Assembly: GCA_963790545.1 (NCBI GenBank)
Contig: CAWBPA010000026.1
Span: forward strand, 1-64,000
Length of the DNA stretch: 64,000 nt
From: DATBJG01 sp963790545
GTDB lineage: Bacteria; Acidobacteriota; Vicinamibacteria; Vicinamibacterales; JAMQPK01
Reading direction: 5' to 3'
In this document: piece after piece, positions 10,226-19,311 of the stretch
How positions within the stretch are numbered: position 1 is the stretch's first letter
How the letters are laid out: each line of letters opens with the position of its first letter
Notes under the pieces: generated by a model
Databases searched by the model: none
Seen by the model: only the letters and a program-made list of their open reading frames with translations
Told to the model about the DNA's origin: nothing
Made by a program: the position numbers and the translations under genes

Positions 10226-10324
10226 GTTCGGGTGCCGGGTGCTTGGTGCGTGGTGCCTGGTGCTGTGCAGGGTGCGGGGTGCTGGGTGCTGTGCGGGGTG
10301 CCGGGTGCTGTGCGGGATGGCGGT
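10226..10324. repeat. GGTGC-unit minisatellite
   Basis: Degenerate tandem repetition of GGTGCTGTGCGGGGTGCCGG-like units (GGGTGC, GGTGCTG, TGCGGGGTGC) between the divergent kinase and arfB genes. It is strand-asymmetric and G-rich. No coding frame with family resemblance was found in it. Confidence 0.7.
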
Positions 10325-10361
10325 GCTGTCGAACTGAAGAGCTATTCTCTTTGATGCATCG

Positions 10362-10784
10362 ATGACGATTCGGGTGAGCGATACGATTGTTCTCGAGGAC
10401 CGTGATATCGAGGAGCGGTTCGTTCGGGCATCCGGGCCAGGCGGTCAGAACGTCAACAAGGTGGCGACCGCGGTCGAGCTGCGCGTCAACGTCGCACACT
10501 CATCGCTGCCGCGTGACGTCAAGACACGCCTGATTGCACTCGCCGGAAAGCGCATGACCACCGATGGTGTGCTCGTAATCGACAGCCGGGTGCACCGCTC
10601 ACAGCTGCAGAATCGAGAAGCGGCGTTTGCCAGGCTTGCCGCGCTTCTCAGCCGCGCTGCAACGCCGCCCAAGCCCCGCAGACCCACGAAGCCCAAAGCA
10701 GGCGCACGGGAACAGAGACTCACTGCGAAAAAGCGCCGTGGTGACAAAAAGCGGGCGCGAGGGCGGCCAGTGGAAGATTTCTGA
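10362..10784 (+). CDS. arfB: Alternative ribosome-rescue factor ArfB (YaeJ, GGQ hydrolase)
   Basis: 140 residues. ArfB enters stalled ribosomes lacking an A-site codon and hydrolyses peptidyl-tRNA. It shows the release-factor signature RASGPGGQNVNKVATAVEL with GGQ at residues 27-29, and the Lys/Arg-rich C-terminal tail (KPRRPTKPKAGAREQR, KKRRGDKKRARGR) that lies in the mRNA channel. Length matches the family. The ATG at 10362 is a few bases after an upstream ATG in another frame; no strong SD is seen. The stop codon TGA lies at the first bases of a GATT-rich repeat. Confidence 0.92.
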   Translation: MTIRVSDTIVLEDRDIEERFVRASGPGGQNVNKVATAVELRVNVAHSSLPRDVKTRLIALAGKRMTTDGVLVIDSRVHRSQLQNREAAFARLAALLSRAATPPKPRRPTKPKAGAREQRLTAKKRRGDKKRARGRPVEDF

Positions 10785-10862
10785 TTTGACGATCTGTGAT
10801 TTCTGAATCGTTGGCGATTTATGAGTACTGATTTGTGATTTATTGCTGATTGGCTGATTTTG
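10785..10862. repeat. GATT-rich repeat, left arm flanking the four-helix-bundle gene
   Basis: GATTTGACGATCTGTGATTT, GAATCGTTGGCGATTTATGA and TGATTTGTGATTTATTG in the same orientation as the left arms at 6344 and 7843. The inverse arm lies at 11262-11352, on the other side of the four-helix-bundle gene. Confidence 0.7.
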
Positions 10863-10905
10863 GCGGAGCTGCGGCTTGGCTTGGTTCCTGCGAGGTTTCA
10901 GCCCC

Positions 10906-11286
10906 ATGACAGCCGAAATCCTTCGCGCCCGAACGAAGAAGTTTGCGGTCGATATAATTCGCTTCGCAAAGACCCTCCCGACGGATCCAATAGACCGTCA
11001 AATTGCCGTCCAACTGACTGACGCTGCATCGTCGGTGGCTTCGAACTACCGGGCCGTTTGCCGTGCGCGGTCCAGGGCTGATTTCATCAACAAGCTTGGG
11101 ATCAGCATAGAGGAAGCGGACGAGGCAGCGCTCTGGCTGGAGATTCTCGTCGAAGCTGGAATAGCGAACCACGCGATCAGCGGGCCGCTCTGGCAGGAAG
11201 CGGACGAACTCACCCGTATCCTAGTTCGGTCCCGGGAGACCGCTCGGACCAATCGGGACAATCGGAAATCTCCCAATCGTCAATAA
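10906..11286 (+). CDS. Four-helix-bundle protein of the S23/IVS type (TIGR02436-like)
   Basis: 126 residues. It has the hallmarks of the family first described from 23S rRNA intervening sequences: RTKKFAVDIIRFAKTLP, then IAVQLTDAASSVASNYRAVC, FINKLGISIEEADEAALWLE, and a late helix EADELTRILVRSRETAR. The fold is related to Avd of diversity-generating retroelements. The biochemical role is unknown; RNA or DNA binding is inferred from the basic helices and from rRNA IVS homologues. ATG at 10906 is preferred over an in-frame TTG at 10876. The gene sits alone between inverted GATT-rich repeat arms, and its last codons and stop lie inside the right arm. Confidence 0.85.
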   Translation: MTAEILRARTKKFAVDIIRFAKTLPTDPIDRQIAVQLTDAASSVASNYRAVCRARSRADFINKLGISIEEADEAALWLEILVEAGIANHAISGPLWQEADELTRILVRSRETARTNRDNRKSPNRQ

Positions 11287-11352
11287 ATCACCCAATCACC
11301 ACTCACTGATTATCAACGATTCACAAATCGCTAATCCCCATATCACCAATGA
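11262..11352. repeat. GATT-rich repeat, right (inverse) arm flanking the four-helix-bundle gene
   Basis: CAATCGTCAATAAATCACCC, CAACGATTCACAAATCGC and AATCCCCATATCACCAAT are the inverse of the arm at 10785-10862 and resemble the right arm at 6420-6494. It contains the TAA stop of the four-helix-bundle gene. Confidence 0.7.
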
Positions 11353-11358
11353 CGATCT

Positions 11359-12135
11359 TTAAGGCTTCGAGTATTTGTTGCGCGGATCCTTGCCGACCAG
11401 GTGCTGAACGTCCTGATTGTTCTCGTTGCAGATGTACTCCATCAGCTCGGTGTTCTCCGCATAACTGTGGCGACCGTACAGCGTGAAGGGTCTGGTATAT
11501 GCGCCGGGATCGTCAACGGTGACTTCGTATTCGATCGTGCTGAAGTCGGTACGCCGGAACCGCTCGGTAGTCCGCAGCCGTTCCGTGTGAGGATGACCGG
11601 CAAAGTCGAACCAGAACTTATCGTTGAACCCAATCGTCTCGACCACCAACGTATCGCCCTCGAATCTGCCGATGGAATGACCGTACCACGTGGGATCCGG
11701 ATCCTCGGGATGTTTGCGCCCGTCGATGAAAATCTGCCGGTAGCTGTGGATGTTCCCCTCGAATAGAAAAAACATGTGAGTGGCGGTCTGCAGGATTCGC
11801 CACGGATAAGGTGCCTGCCTGGGCACTCCCGTCGGTAGACAGTTCGCCTCGGGGTCATCTTTCGACAACCGCTTCAGCGTCACCTCCAGAGCCCAGGGCT
11901 GCAGCGGGAGCGATTCTCCCGGTTTCAGCGCGTCGTGAAGGTCGTAGATGAAGCGTCGATCGGCGTTCCAGATGCCCGAAAAATCCACTTTGCCATCTGC
12001 GGTACGTGGCGTGGGTGCAGGTGGGCGCGCGGGTTTCTTCGGTACGTCATCTTGACCGGCGAGAGGTTCCGAGGCGACGAGCAGGCACACCGCGGCGAGG
12101 ACGACGGCAATAATCGAAGTCTTAAACTTGCTCAC
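11359..12135 (-). CDS. Secreted protein of the 'DGKxDFSGIW' family, unknown function
   Basis: 258 residues with a signal peptide (IIAVVLAAVCLLVASEPLAG). It shows the family pattern RTADGKVDFSGIWNADRR, LPTGVPRQAPYPWRILQT, FIDGRKHPEDPDPTWYGHS, GRFEGDTLVVETIGFNDKFW, HTERLRTTERFRR. This series is shared with the protein at 20992-21816, so the two are paralogues. The family is abundant in Acidobacteriota, often near PQQ or amidohydrolase genes; no enzymatic activity is established. Periplasmic location is inferred from the signal peptide. Confidence 0.75.
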   Translation of the reverse strand: MSKFKTSIIAVVLAAVCLLVASEPLAGQDDVPKKPARPPAPTPRTADGKVDFSGIWNADRRFIYDLHDALKPGESLPLQPWALEVTLKRLSKDDPEANCLPTGVPRQAPYPWRILQTATHMFFLFEGNIHSYRQIFIDGRKHPEDPDPTWYGHSIGRFEGDTLVVETIGFNDKFWFDFAGHPHTERLRTTERFRRTDFSTIEYEVTVDDPGAYTRPFTLYGRHSYAENTELMEYICNENNQDVQHLVGKDPRNKYSKP

Positions 12136-12147
12136 GATGTATCCTCC

Positions 12148-12173
12148 GGCGGGTCTGAAGACCCGCCTCTACA
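12148..12173. repeat. REP-like palindrome
   Basis: GGCGGGTC-TGAA-GACCCGCC is a perfect 8-bp stem with a 4-nt loop, followed by TCTACA. It lies between two minus-strand genes, 13 bp upstream of the ATG of the secreted protein. Confidence 0.7.
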
Positions 12174-12196
12174 AGTCTGAGCCCATTTTGCTCCCG

Positions 12197-13621
12197 CTAC
12201 CCGGCAAACGCCAGTGTGGGCCGGCCGATCGGATACAGCTCCTCGATCTGTTTCGCCATTGCCAGAACGGCTTCCTCGCCGAACGGTTTGCCGACGATCT
12301 GCATGCCGACCGGCAGCCCCTGCGAATCGAGGCCACAGGGGACCGACGCGATCGGGAGCCCGGTGAGACTCAACACGAAAGTCGGTGCGATCCAGTCGAT
12401 ATACGTGCTCATCGGCCGGCCTGCAATGGTGTCTGGATAGTTTTGTTCCACCGGGAATGGGGGCACGGCCATGCATGGAGTCAGGAGCAGATCGAACTCT
12501 TCGAAGAACTTTCGGAATCGGTGCCAAAGCCGTCCCCGAGCCTCTTCAGCAGCCGCCAGCTCCTCGGTCGTCACCTCGAGACCCGAACGGACGTTCCCGG
12601 CAACGTTCGATCCGAGCTCGGCCAGCCGATCGAATCGCGACAACATTTGCGTGACAAACCACAGTCCACGCAACGCAAGAAACGACGGACGGGCAAACGA
12701 CAGGTCAAGCTCACGTTGTTCCACACGGGCGACTGTGCGTTCCAGGCCCGCGGCAGCCCGCCGACACACCTGTTCCACGTCCGGGTCTACGCCAATGCCG
12801 GCAACGTCCGGGCAATAGGCCAGCCGGCATCGCGAATCAACACCCGAGTGGACCGCTCTCACGAAATCTCGTCCCGCTGTGGGCTGACTGAGCGGTGAAA
12901 ACGCGCTCGGACCGCACACGGCCTGCAACATCAACGCGACATCTTCAGCCGTGCGACCCATGGGACCGGTCACTTGAAGCGTGTCCCAGACCCAATCGGT
13001 TGGATGAGTTGGCACGAGACCCGGAGATGGACGAAGGCCTACGACACCACAAAACGAGGCCGGAATCCGGAGCGAGCCCCCCAGGTCGGTACCTTCCGCC
13101 AGGGCAATCATCCCCGTTGCAAGGCCCACCGCGCCGCCGCCGGTCGAGCCGCCCGCACTTTTTGTCGTATCCCAGGGATTGCGCGTGCGACCGAAGACTT
13201 CGTTGAACGTATTGGCGCCTGCTGCAAACTCGGGGCAGTTGGTCTTGCCCAGAATCAACGCGCCGGCCTCCCGGAGGCGACGCACGACGAGCGCATCTTC
13301 GTCGGGGACGTGGTCGCGATAAATCTTCGATCCAAACGTGGTTCGCAACCGCGCGACCGGAGTGACATCCTTGATGCCAACCGGAAGACCGCAAAGAAGG
13401 CCTGGCTCCTCGCCCCGCGCGAGCTTGCGATCCAGCTCCCGCGCCTCGTCACGAACAGCCTCGTTCGGCGAGACGATGGCGTTGAGCGCGGGGTTGACGC
13501 TGGCAACGCGCGCGAGACAGGCGTCGATCACCTCAACCGCGGAAATCTGTCGGGCGCCAATCAGCCGACGAAGTTCGGTAGCGGAGAGGTCAGCGATGGT
13601 GGTCCATACTCGATATCTCAT
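12197..13621 (-). CDS. Amidase-signature-family amidohydrolase
   Basis: 474 residues from the ATG at 13619-13621 (MRYRVWTTIADL). A longer frame to 13672 would run through a repeat and is rejected. The Ser-Ser-Lys triad is complete: K84 in GLPVGIKDV, S159 in SAGGSTGGG and S183 in GGSLRIPASF. It hydrolyses a C-N bond of an amide; the substrate is not readable from sequence. It follows the cyclase, permease and molybdenum hydroxylase genes on the same strand, separated from them by an 88-bp repeat, which suggests a late step in heterocycle or amide breakdown. Confidence 0.88.
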   Translation of the reverse strand: MRYRVWTTIADLSATELRRLIGARQISAVEVIDACLARVASVNPALNAIVSPNEAVRDEARELDRKLARGEEPGLLCGLPVGIKDVTPVARLRTTFGSKIYRDHVPDEDALVVRRLREAGALILGKTNCPEFAAGANTFNEVFGRTRNPWDTTKSAGGSTGGGAVGLATGMIALAEGTDLGGSLRIPASFCGVVGLRPSPGLVPTHPTDWVWDTLQVTGPMGRTAEDVALMLQAVCGPSAFSPLSQPTAGRDFVRAVHSGVDSRCRLAYCPDVAGIGVDPDVEQVCRRAAAGLERTVARVEQRELDLSFARPSFLALRGLWFVTQMLSRFDRLAELGSNVAGNVRSGLEVTTEELAAAEEARGRLWHRFRKFFEEFDLLLTPCMAVPPFPVEQNYPDTIAGRPMSTYIDWIAPTFVLSLTGLPIASVPCGLDSQGLPVGMQIVGKPFGEEAVLAMAKQIEELYPIGRPTLAFAG

Positions 13622-13623
13622 CG

Positions 13624-13706
13624 CTGAGGACGCAGAGGCCACAGAGGACGCAGGGGACCACTTTTCAAACAAGTCTGCGACCTCAGCGGACCTTCCGCGT
13701 TCTCTG
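13624..13706. repeat. 'CTCTGCG' dispersed repeat pair
   Basis: CGCTGAGGACGCAGAGGCCA and CAGAGGACGCAGGGG are followed 50 bp later by the near-inverse CTCAGCGGACCTTCCGCG and TTCTCTGCGTTAA. Related to the pair at 19824-19897. It fills the gap between amidase and cyclase genes. Confidence 0.65.
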
Positions 13707-13708
13707 CG

Positions 13709-14506
13709 TTAAATCTTCCACTCTCCGGTGAATGCCACGACACGCGCGAACGCAGCTTCGCCCCCTTTGAACTTCCAGGGGAAGCAGCCGAGCACGAGAC
13801 GCTTGTTCTGCAGCTCGGGCGCATCGATCTGGCCGCCAAGGTTCTCGATGTGAATGCAGTCTTTTGGAAAGAGCGCGTTGTGAGTCAACTGATAATCGCT
13901 GTCAGGAAACAGCCGGTCAACGGCCTGCTTTCCACCGAAAATCTGCTCCGCCTTTGCACGAACCCGGTCGCAGTGGCCGTGCATCCCCTTGCCCAGAAAT
14001 CGTCCGATCGGCAGATTCATAGGGTGGTCGGTGGAAACACAGTCGACGCCCCAGACATGAATTTCCTTGTCGAGCAGCCAGTTCACGAGATCGGGGTGTG
14101 CGCCCGGATGATAGTGGTAGTAGAGCTCCTCTTCGGGTGTCGCGCCAAAGTCCGCGTACTTGTGCCAACCGGTGTGCAGGAACAACAGGTCACCTTTTCG
14201 CACCTCGACCCGCTTCTCGATCATCGCCGGCGTGTAGACAGCAAGCTCGCCCATCTCGTCGCGCAAGTCCACAATTACGCCCGGCCCGCACAGCCATTCG
14301 AGCGGCAGCTCGTCAATCGTCTTGCCTGCCGTCACGAAATGGCGCGGCGCATCAATGTGTGTCCCCATGTGATTGGACGTCATGATGTACTGCGCGTTGA
14401 CGCCATGCTCTGCTTTGCGCTTGATGTACTTCACCTCGAACGGCGGGTAATACGGCCAAAAGGAGCTCCGTTCGTTCAACGGCTGCGACAGGTCGTAAAT
14501 TTTCAT
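13709..14506 (-). CDS. Cyclase-family metal hydrolase (kynurenine-formamidase-like)
   Basis: 265 residues. It carries the family motif HMGTHIDAPRHF (H46, H50, D52), which binds divalent metal in the cyclase/kynurenine formamidase superfamily, and a second conserved region WGVDCVSTDHPMNLP. Members open cyclic amides or formamides. The ATG overlaps the stop of the permease gene by 4 bp (14503-14506), showing translational coupling. Context with a molybdenum hydroxylase and an NCS1 permease suggests ring opening of an imported heterocycle; the compound is unknown. Confidence 0.85.
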   Translation of the reverse strand: MKIYDLSQPLNERSSFWPYYPPFEVKYIKRKAEHGVNAQYIMTSNHMGTHIDAPRHFVTAGKTIDELPLEWLCGPGVIVDLRDEMGELAVYTPAMIEKRVEVRKGDLLFLHTGWHKYADFGATPEEELYYHYHPGAHPDLVNWLLDKEIHVWGVDCVSTDHPMNLPIGRFLGKGMHGHCDRVRAKAEQIFGGKQAVDRLFPDSDYQLTHNALFPKDCIHIENLGGQIDAPELQNKRLVLGCFPWKFKGGEAAFARVVAFTGEWKI

Positions 14507-15993
14507 CGGTTATGCCCCATCAGTACTGAGTAGAGTACGAACGACACGATTCCCGCAGAGAACCACGAGCCGTCGAACAGAAACCTCAAACGGACGTCGA
14601 GCGTCCCCACCAACGCTACCGCAATCCCAGCCACGAGAGCGGCGACCGCCCGCCAGTTCACCCCGCGCGTGTACCAATAGGCGCCCGTTTCAGTGTACAG
14701 ATCCCGCAGTTGCAGCACACCACGGCGCAGCACGACGTAGTCGCAAATCAACACGCCGGCCACGGCCCCGAGCAGTCCCGAATAGCTGATCAACCAGGCT
14801 TGGTACATGTCAATCAGCTTCCACGGAACGATCAAAATCCCGATGATGCCTGCGTACAACCCACCGAGCCGGAAGCTGATGCGACGAGGTGCCAGATTCG
14901 CAAAACTGTTCGCTGGCGCAACGATGTTCGCGGCAATGTTTGTCGTAATTGTGGCAACGATAATCGCGAGCATCGCGACCAGGCCGAGCCATGCGTTACC
15001 CGACTCGGTAGTCAGGCGAGCGAGAAGCTCCACGGGGTTCCAGATCGCTCGACCGTACAAAATTATCGTGGCACTCGTGACGGCAACACCCACAAACGCA
15101 AACAGCGGCATCGTCGTCATCAAGCCCAGCGCCTGGCCGATGGCCTGGTCGCGCTGGCTTCGCGCGAATCGAGTGAAATCTGGGATGTTGAGGGATAGCG
15201 TCGCCCAGTAACCCACCATCGCTGTCAACCAGGGCATGAAGAGCGTGCGTAGGAACTCTCCAGTCGGGAGCGGCGGACGGGCACCTTCAAGGGCATCAGC
15301 CTCCCTCAAGAGAGTGCCCAGGCCGCCAACTCTCGATGCGGCCCAGAACAGAAGCCAGATTCCTAGAAAGATCAGGATCGGCGCTGATACCGTTTCGAGC
15401 CATTTGATGCTTTCCGTGCCGGCCCAGACGAAATACAGATTGATGAACCAGAAGAGCATGAAGCTCAGATATTCCGGAACACCGTAGCCCATGAATCGCA
15501 GGTCGCCACCAATCGTCAGCCAGCCCGGCCACAGAATGCCGACAAACGCATTGATAGCCAACCCACCCACCCAGGTTTGGATCCCAAACCACCCGCACGC
15601 GATCACAGACCGCAAGAGCGATGGCAGATGCGCACCTCTCGGCCCAAACGCGGCTCGCGCAAACACTGGAAATGGGATCCCATAACGGGTGCCAGCGTGT
15701 GCGGTGATGATCATCGGGACAAGAACAATGGCATTGCCGAGCACGATGGCAAGGATGCTCTGCCGCCAGGTCATTCCCGCACTAATCATGCTCGAAGCCA
15801 GCATGTAGGTTGGAATGCAGACGCTCATGCCAACCCACAGAGATGCAATGTGCCAGAGATTCCACGTGCGCTGACGGATGGTAGTCGGGGCTAGATCATC
15901 ACTCACCAGGGGTCCCGGCGGCAGCTCGCCGGTCAACTCGACCATGGCTGCGGCGTTGGCCCGCGCCATGACCCCGGTGGCATCGGCGGTCAT
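14503..15993 (-). CDS. NCS1-family nucleobase/hydantoin-type cation symporter
   Basis: 496 residues with about 12 hydrophobic segments. NCS1 features include the N-terminal DLAPTTIRQRTWNLWHIASL and WVGMSVCIPTYML, and RYGIPFPVFARAAFGPRGA. Family members import purines, pyrimidines, allantoin or hydantoins with H+ or Na+. The gene overlaps the FAD subunit gene upstream and the cyclase gene downstream by 4 bp each, so these are one transcript. This ties the molybdenum hydroxylase to a nucleobase-like substrate. Confidence 0.9.
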   Translation of the reverse strand: MTADATGVMARANAAAMVELTGELPPGPLVSDDLAPTTIRQRTWNLWHIASLWVGMSVCIPTYMLASSMISAGMTWRQSILAIVLGNAIVLVPMIITAHAGTRYGIPFPVFARAAFGPRGAHLPSLLRSVIACGWFGIQTWVGGLAINAFVGILWPGWLTIGGDLRFMGYGVPEYLSFMLFWFINLYFVWAGTESIKWLETVSAPILIFLGIWLLFWAASRVGGLGTLLREADALEGARPPLPTGEFLRTLFMPWLTAMVGYWATLSLNIPDFTRFARSQRDQAIGQALGLMTTMPLFAFVGVAVTSATIILYGRAIWNPVELLARLTTESGNAWLGLVAMLAIIVATITTNIAANIVAPANSFANLAPRRISFRLGGLYAGIIGILIVPWKLIDMYQAWLISYSGLLGAVAGVLICDYVVLRRGVLQLRDLYTETGAYWYTRGVNWRAVAALVAGIAVALVGTLDVRLRFLFDGSWFSAGIVSFVLYSVLMGHNR

Positions 15994-16872
15994 TGCTGAG
16001 TCTCGCGCGCTCTGGCAAAAGCGCGCCCCAAAGCCCGGCGCGTCAGCACCGCAGCCAGGTGACGACGGTAGGCGCTCGAAGCGTGGATGTCGGCGGGAGG
16101 ATCGATGTCGCGATGGGCAGCGGCTTCCGCGGCAGCATAAATCACGTCTTCCGATGGAACTGCCCCATTCAGGATTTTTCCGGCATGCTCCGCGAGGATT
16201 GGGCCATCACCGACGCTCAGAAGCACGACGCGCCCGGATTCGCACCGACCCTGGGCGTCGAGTGTGATGACGGCGGCGCTTCCGGCAAGCGCATAGTCGC
16301 CGTGTCGTCGCGAGACTTCTTCGAAAGCGCAACCGGTCCGATCGCCAACACGAGGAATGGCAATTTCTACCAAGAGCTCATCAGCGTTCAATGCCGTCGA
16401 AAAGAGACCCGTGAAGAATTCATCGGCGGGAATCCACCGATCGTTCCTGAGGCTCCGTGCCCGCAACCGGGCTTGAAGAGCCACGGCCACGGCTGGCAAC
16501 TCTGCGGCGGGATCGGCATGCGCGAGGCTTCCACCCACGGTGCCTCGGTTGCGAATCGCGAGGTGCGCAACGAAAGGCATCGTTTCGTAGAGAAGCGGTG
16601 CCGTGAGGCGCACGAGCGCACTGCGTTCAACGTCACGCTGACGGGCCAGCCCACCCAGAACAAGCTCCCCTTCTTTCTCTTCGATGTGCGAGAGCTCGCG
16701 AATTTGATTGATATCGACGAGCACGGCAGGTCGCGCGAGACGGAAGTTCATTGCCGGAATCAGACTCTGCCCGCCCGCAAGCGGTTTGGCCTGATCACCG
16801 TGTTCGGCCAGAAGGTGGAGCCCTTCTTCAAGCGTTTCCGGGCGATAGTACCTCAAACGGAGCTGGTTTCAT
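15990..16872 (-). CDS. FAD-binding subunit of a molybdenum hydroxylase (CoxM/XdhB type)
   Basis: About 293 residues. The FAD domain shows KPLAGGQSLIPAMNFRLARP and LAIRNRGTVGGSLAHADPAAELP, the two FAD-contact loops of the family, and the C-terminal CO_deh_flav_C region. As read, the open frame starts at a TTG (16856). One surplus G near 16854 would join it to the ATG at 16872, giving the canonical MKPAPFEYYRPETLEEGL. I therefore place the start at 16872 with an indel. It passes electrons between FAD and the iron-sulphur subunit, and is coupled to the downstream permease. Confidence 0.88.
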
Positions 16873-16880
16873 GAATCCAG

Positions 16881-16976
16881 ATCATTGGCGATCTAACGAG
16901 TCGTGATTGGTGAATCGATGGTGATTTCCGATTCGCGAATTCATGTTTTATTCGCGATTCTGCGATTGCCTGATTA
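16881..16976. repeat. GATT-rich repeat overlapping the end of the molybdopterin subunit gene
   Basis: GATTGGTGAATCGATGGTGA is identical to a block in the arms at 6344 and 7843. The repeat runs through the TAA (16948-16950) of the upstream gene, so the last residues of that protein (RQSQNRE) are repeat-derived. Confidence 0.65.
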
Positions 16977-19311
16977 ACTCGAACAGTTTGTTCGGACTCA
17001 GTGGGATTTCAAGAATCTCCACGTCGTAGTCCGCCAACGCATCCTCGACCGCCTGGGCAAAAAGCGCACCGGTGGGAATACATCCCGCTTCACCAACGCC
17101 TTTCAGGCCTAACGGATTAAAGGGAGACCGGGTTTCGAGATGCGCCATCTCAACTCGGGGAACGTCCGAGGCCGTCGGCAACAGATAGTCCATGAACGAG
17201 GCGTTCAAGAGCTGGCCCTGACCGTCGTAGACAAGCTGCTCATAAAAGGCATTGCCAATCCCATGCGCCACGCCGCCTTGAATCTGTCCTTCGACGATCA
17301 GGGGATTGATGAGCCGTCCGCAGTCGTGCACCACGATGTACCGCTTGATCTCGACCATTGCCGTCTCTGGATCCACTTCGACGACCATCGCGTGCACGCC
17401 GCTGGCCGTGCTTCCACGATCGGGACCAAAGTACGCTGTGGCTTCGAGTCCCGGCTCACTGCCGGGTTGAACGGCACCTCGCAGGGGGTTCGCTCGAACG
17501 GCCAATTCTCCCAGCGCAATCGAGGCACCAGCCGCATCTATCGCGCCGGCTAGCATCAGTGGCCCGAACGCGTCCATCAGCGACGATGAGACGGTCGGCC
17601 GGCACATTCAGCACTCGCGCCGCCAGAGTCAGCACCTTGTCGCGGACGGCCAGGGCGGCCGCGTGACACGCGGTCCCCGCCACAACGGCCCCGCGGCTCG
17701 CGAACGTGCCCGTCCCCCAGTGAAACGCACGCGTGTCTCCGGTGACGACGCGTACTTTTTCGACATCTACGCCGAGCACTTCCGCCACGATTTGGGCGAG
17801 CGCGGTGAAATGTCCTTGACCCTGCGTCCCCACGCCAGTTGCGACCCGGACTTCCCCGCTTGGTTCGACGGTGACGCGCGCCCCTTCGTACGGCCCGATA
17901 CCGGTGCCCTCGACGTAGCACGCGAGCGCAATACCAACATGACGTCCCGACTCGCGAAGGCGCGGCTGTTCTTCCCGCACGAACCGGTCATAGTCGAGCA
18001 TCGCGGCAGCCTTCTCCACTGCCGGCAGGTAGTTGCCGCTGTCGTAGACGAGCGGCGCGGAATCCTGGAACATGATTTCGTGATTGTGCGGAAATCGGTC
18101 GGGGCCAAGCAGATTGCGCTTCCGGATCTCCACCCGATCGATGCCCAGCTGTTTCGCAGCAATGTCGAGCAGGCGCTCGATGACGAACACACCGTGTTGC
18201 CGCCCCGCCCCACGCACCGGTGTGACGAGCGTCTTATTGGTGAAGACCGCCGTAAATTCACTCTCGTACGCGGCGATATCGTAGGGGCCGAGCAAGGTGC
18301 ATTGACTGTTGATCGGGATCGTCAGGCCGTAGGTGTCGTACGCGCCCGAATCGTGAAGAAACACGTCACGAACGCCAAGAATATGCCCCTCACGGTTGAG
18401 CGCAATTTCAGCATCGTGGATCTGTCCACGCTCCTGCGTCGTCGCGAGGAAATTCTCCTGACGATCTTCGGTCCACTTGAGCGGCACACCGAGACGCCGT
18501 GACGCCCAGGGCACCAGGACCTCCTCGGGGTAGAACATCATGATCTTGGGCCGAACCCCCCGCCAACGAACGGCGCGATGACGGTGACCTGCGACTCGAG
18601 GAGGCCGAGCATCTGCGCGAGGCCGTTCCGGATTGGAATCGGGGCCTGGGTGGTGTCCCAGATCGTGAGCTCTTCAGCACGCGCGTCCCAGGACGCCACG
18701 ATGGCGCGGTTTTCAATGGCGGCCGCAGCGCCGCGATCGTAGTGAAAGCGGCGGGCAATCAGGACATCCGCCCGCGCACGGGCGTGTGAATAGTCGCCCT
18801 TACGCTGCACGACGTGGGCGGCCAGGTTGGACGTCAAGTGCTCGTGTATCAAAGGGGCCGCCGAGTCGAGCGCCGCTTCGAGATCGACGACAGCGTCGAG
18901 CGGCTCCACATCCACGACGACGTCCTCGAGCGCGTCCTCGGCCACGTAGCGGCTTTCAGCCACCACCATGACAATCGGCTCGCCAACATGACGGACTTTG
19001 TCCCTGGCCAGCGGGACCTGCGTGCATGGATGAAAAACGAGCCCCTCAATTGGCGGCGGCGGGACGAGGAGCGGCCCGGGCTGCCAGTAGTCGCCCAGAT
19101 CAGCGGCGGTGTAAATGGCCACGACGCCGGGTTTCCGACTGGCCGCAGAGACATCGATCGCTCGGAGGCGGCCGTGCGCGTAGTTGCTTCGCACGAAGCC
19201 CACGTGCAGCATCCCCGGCAGCTGGACATCATCGACGAATAGCGCCCGGCCGGTCAGCAGCCGGGCATCTTCGTTTCTGACAATCCGCTCACCGAGGTAG
19301 CGTGGCGTCAC
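16948..19311 (-). CDS. Molybdopterin-binding subunit of a molybdenum hydroxylase (xanthine dehydrogenase/CoxL family), frameshifted as read
   Basis: About 787 residues over three frames. N-terminal part: VTPRYLGERIVRNEDARLLTG to APFVGGGFGP. Middle: MMFYPEEVLVPWASRR, VRGAGRQHGVFVIERLL and GVGTQGQGHFTALAQI. C-terminal part: FGPDRGSTASGVHAMVVEVD, PFNPLGLKGVGEAGCIPTGA with the catalytic Glu in GVGEAG. The GTG start at 19309-19311 overlaps the stop of the 2Fe-2S gene by 4 bp. Near 18540 one A is missing (GGC-CCA-AAG-ATC expected), and near 17550 the frame changes again. The active-site loop is VRGAGR, not the AYRCSFR of true CO dehydrogenases, so the substrate is more likely a heterocycle or aldehyde. 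Confidence 0.87.

Noticed and set aside
17663..18502. 279-codon plus-strand frame
   Set aside because: Antisense to the molybdopterin subunit, whose motifs are clear on the minus strand.
16948..19311. Molybdopterin subunit as aerobic CO dehydrogenase (coxL form I)
   Set aside because: The active-site loop is VRGAGR and lacks the AYRCSFR signature required for form I.
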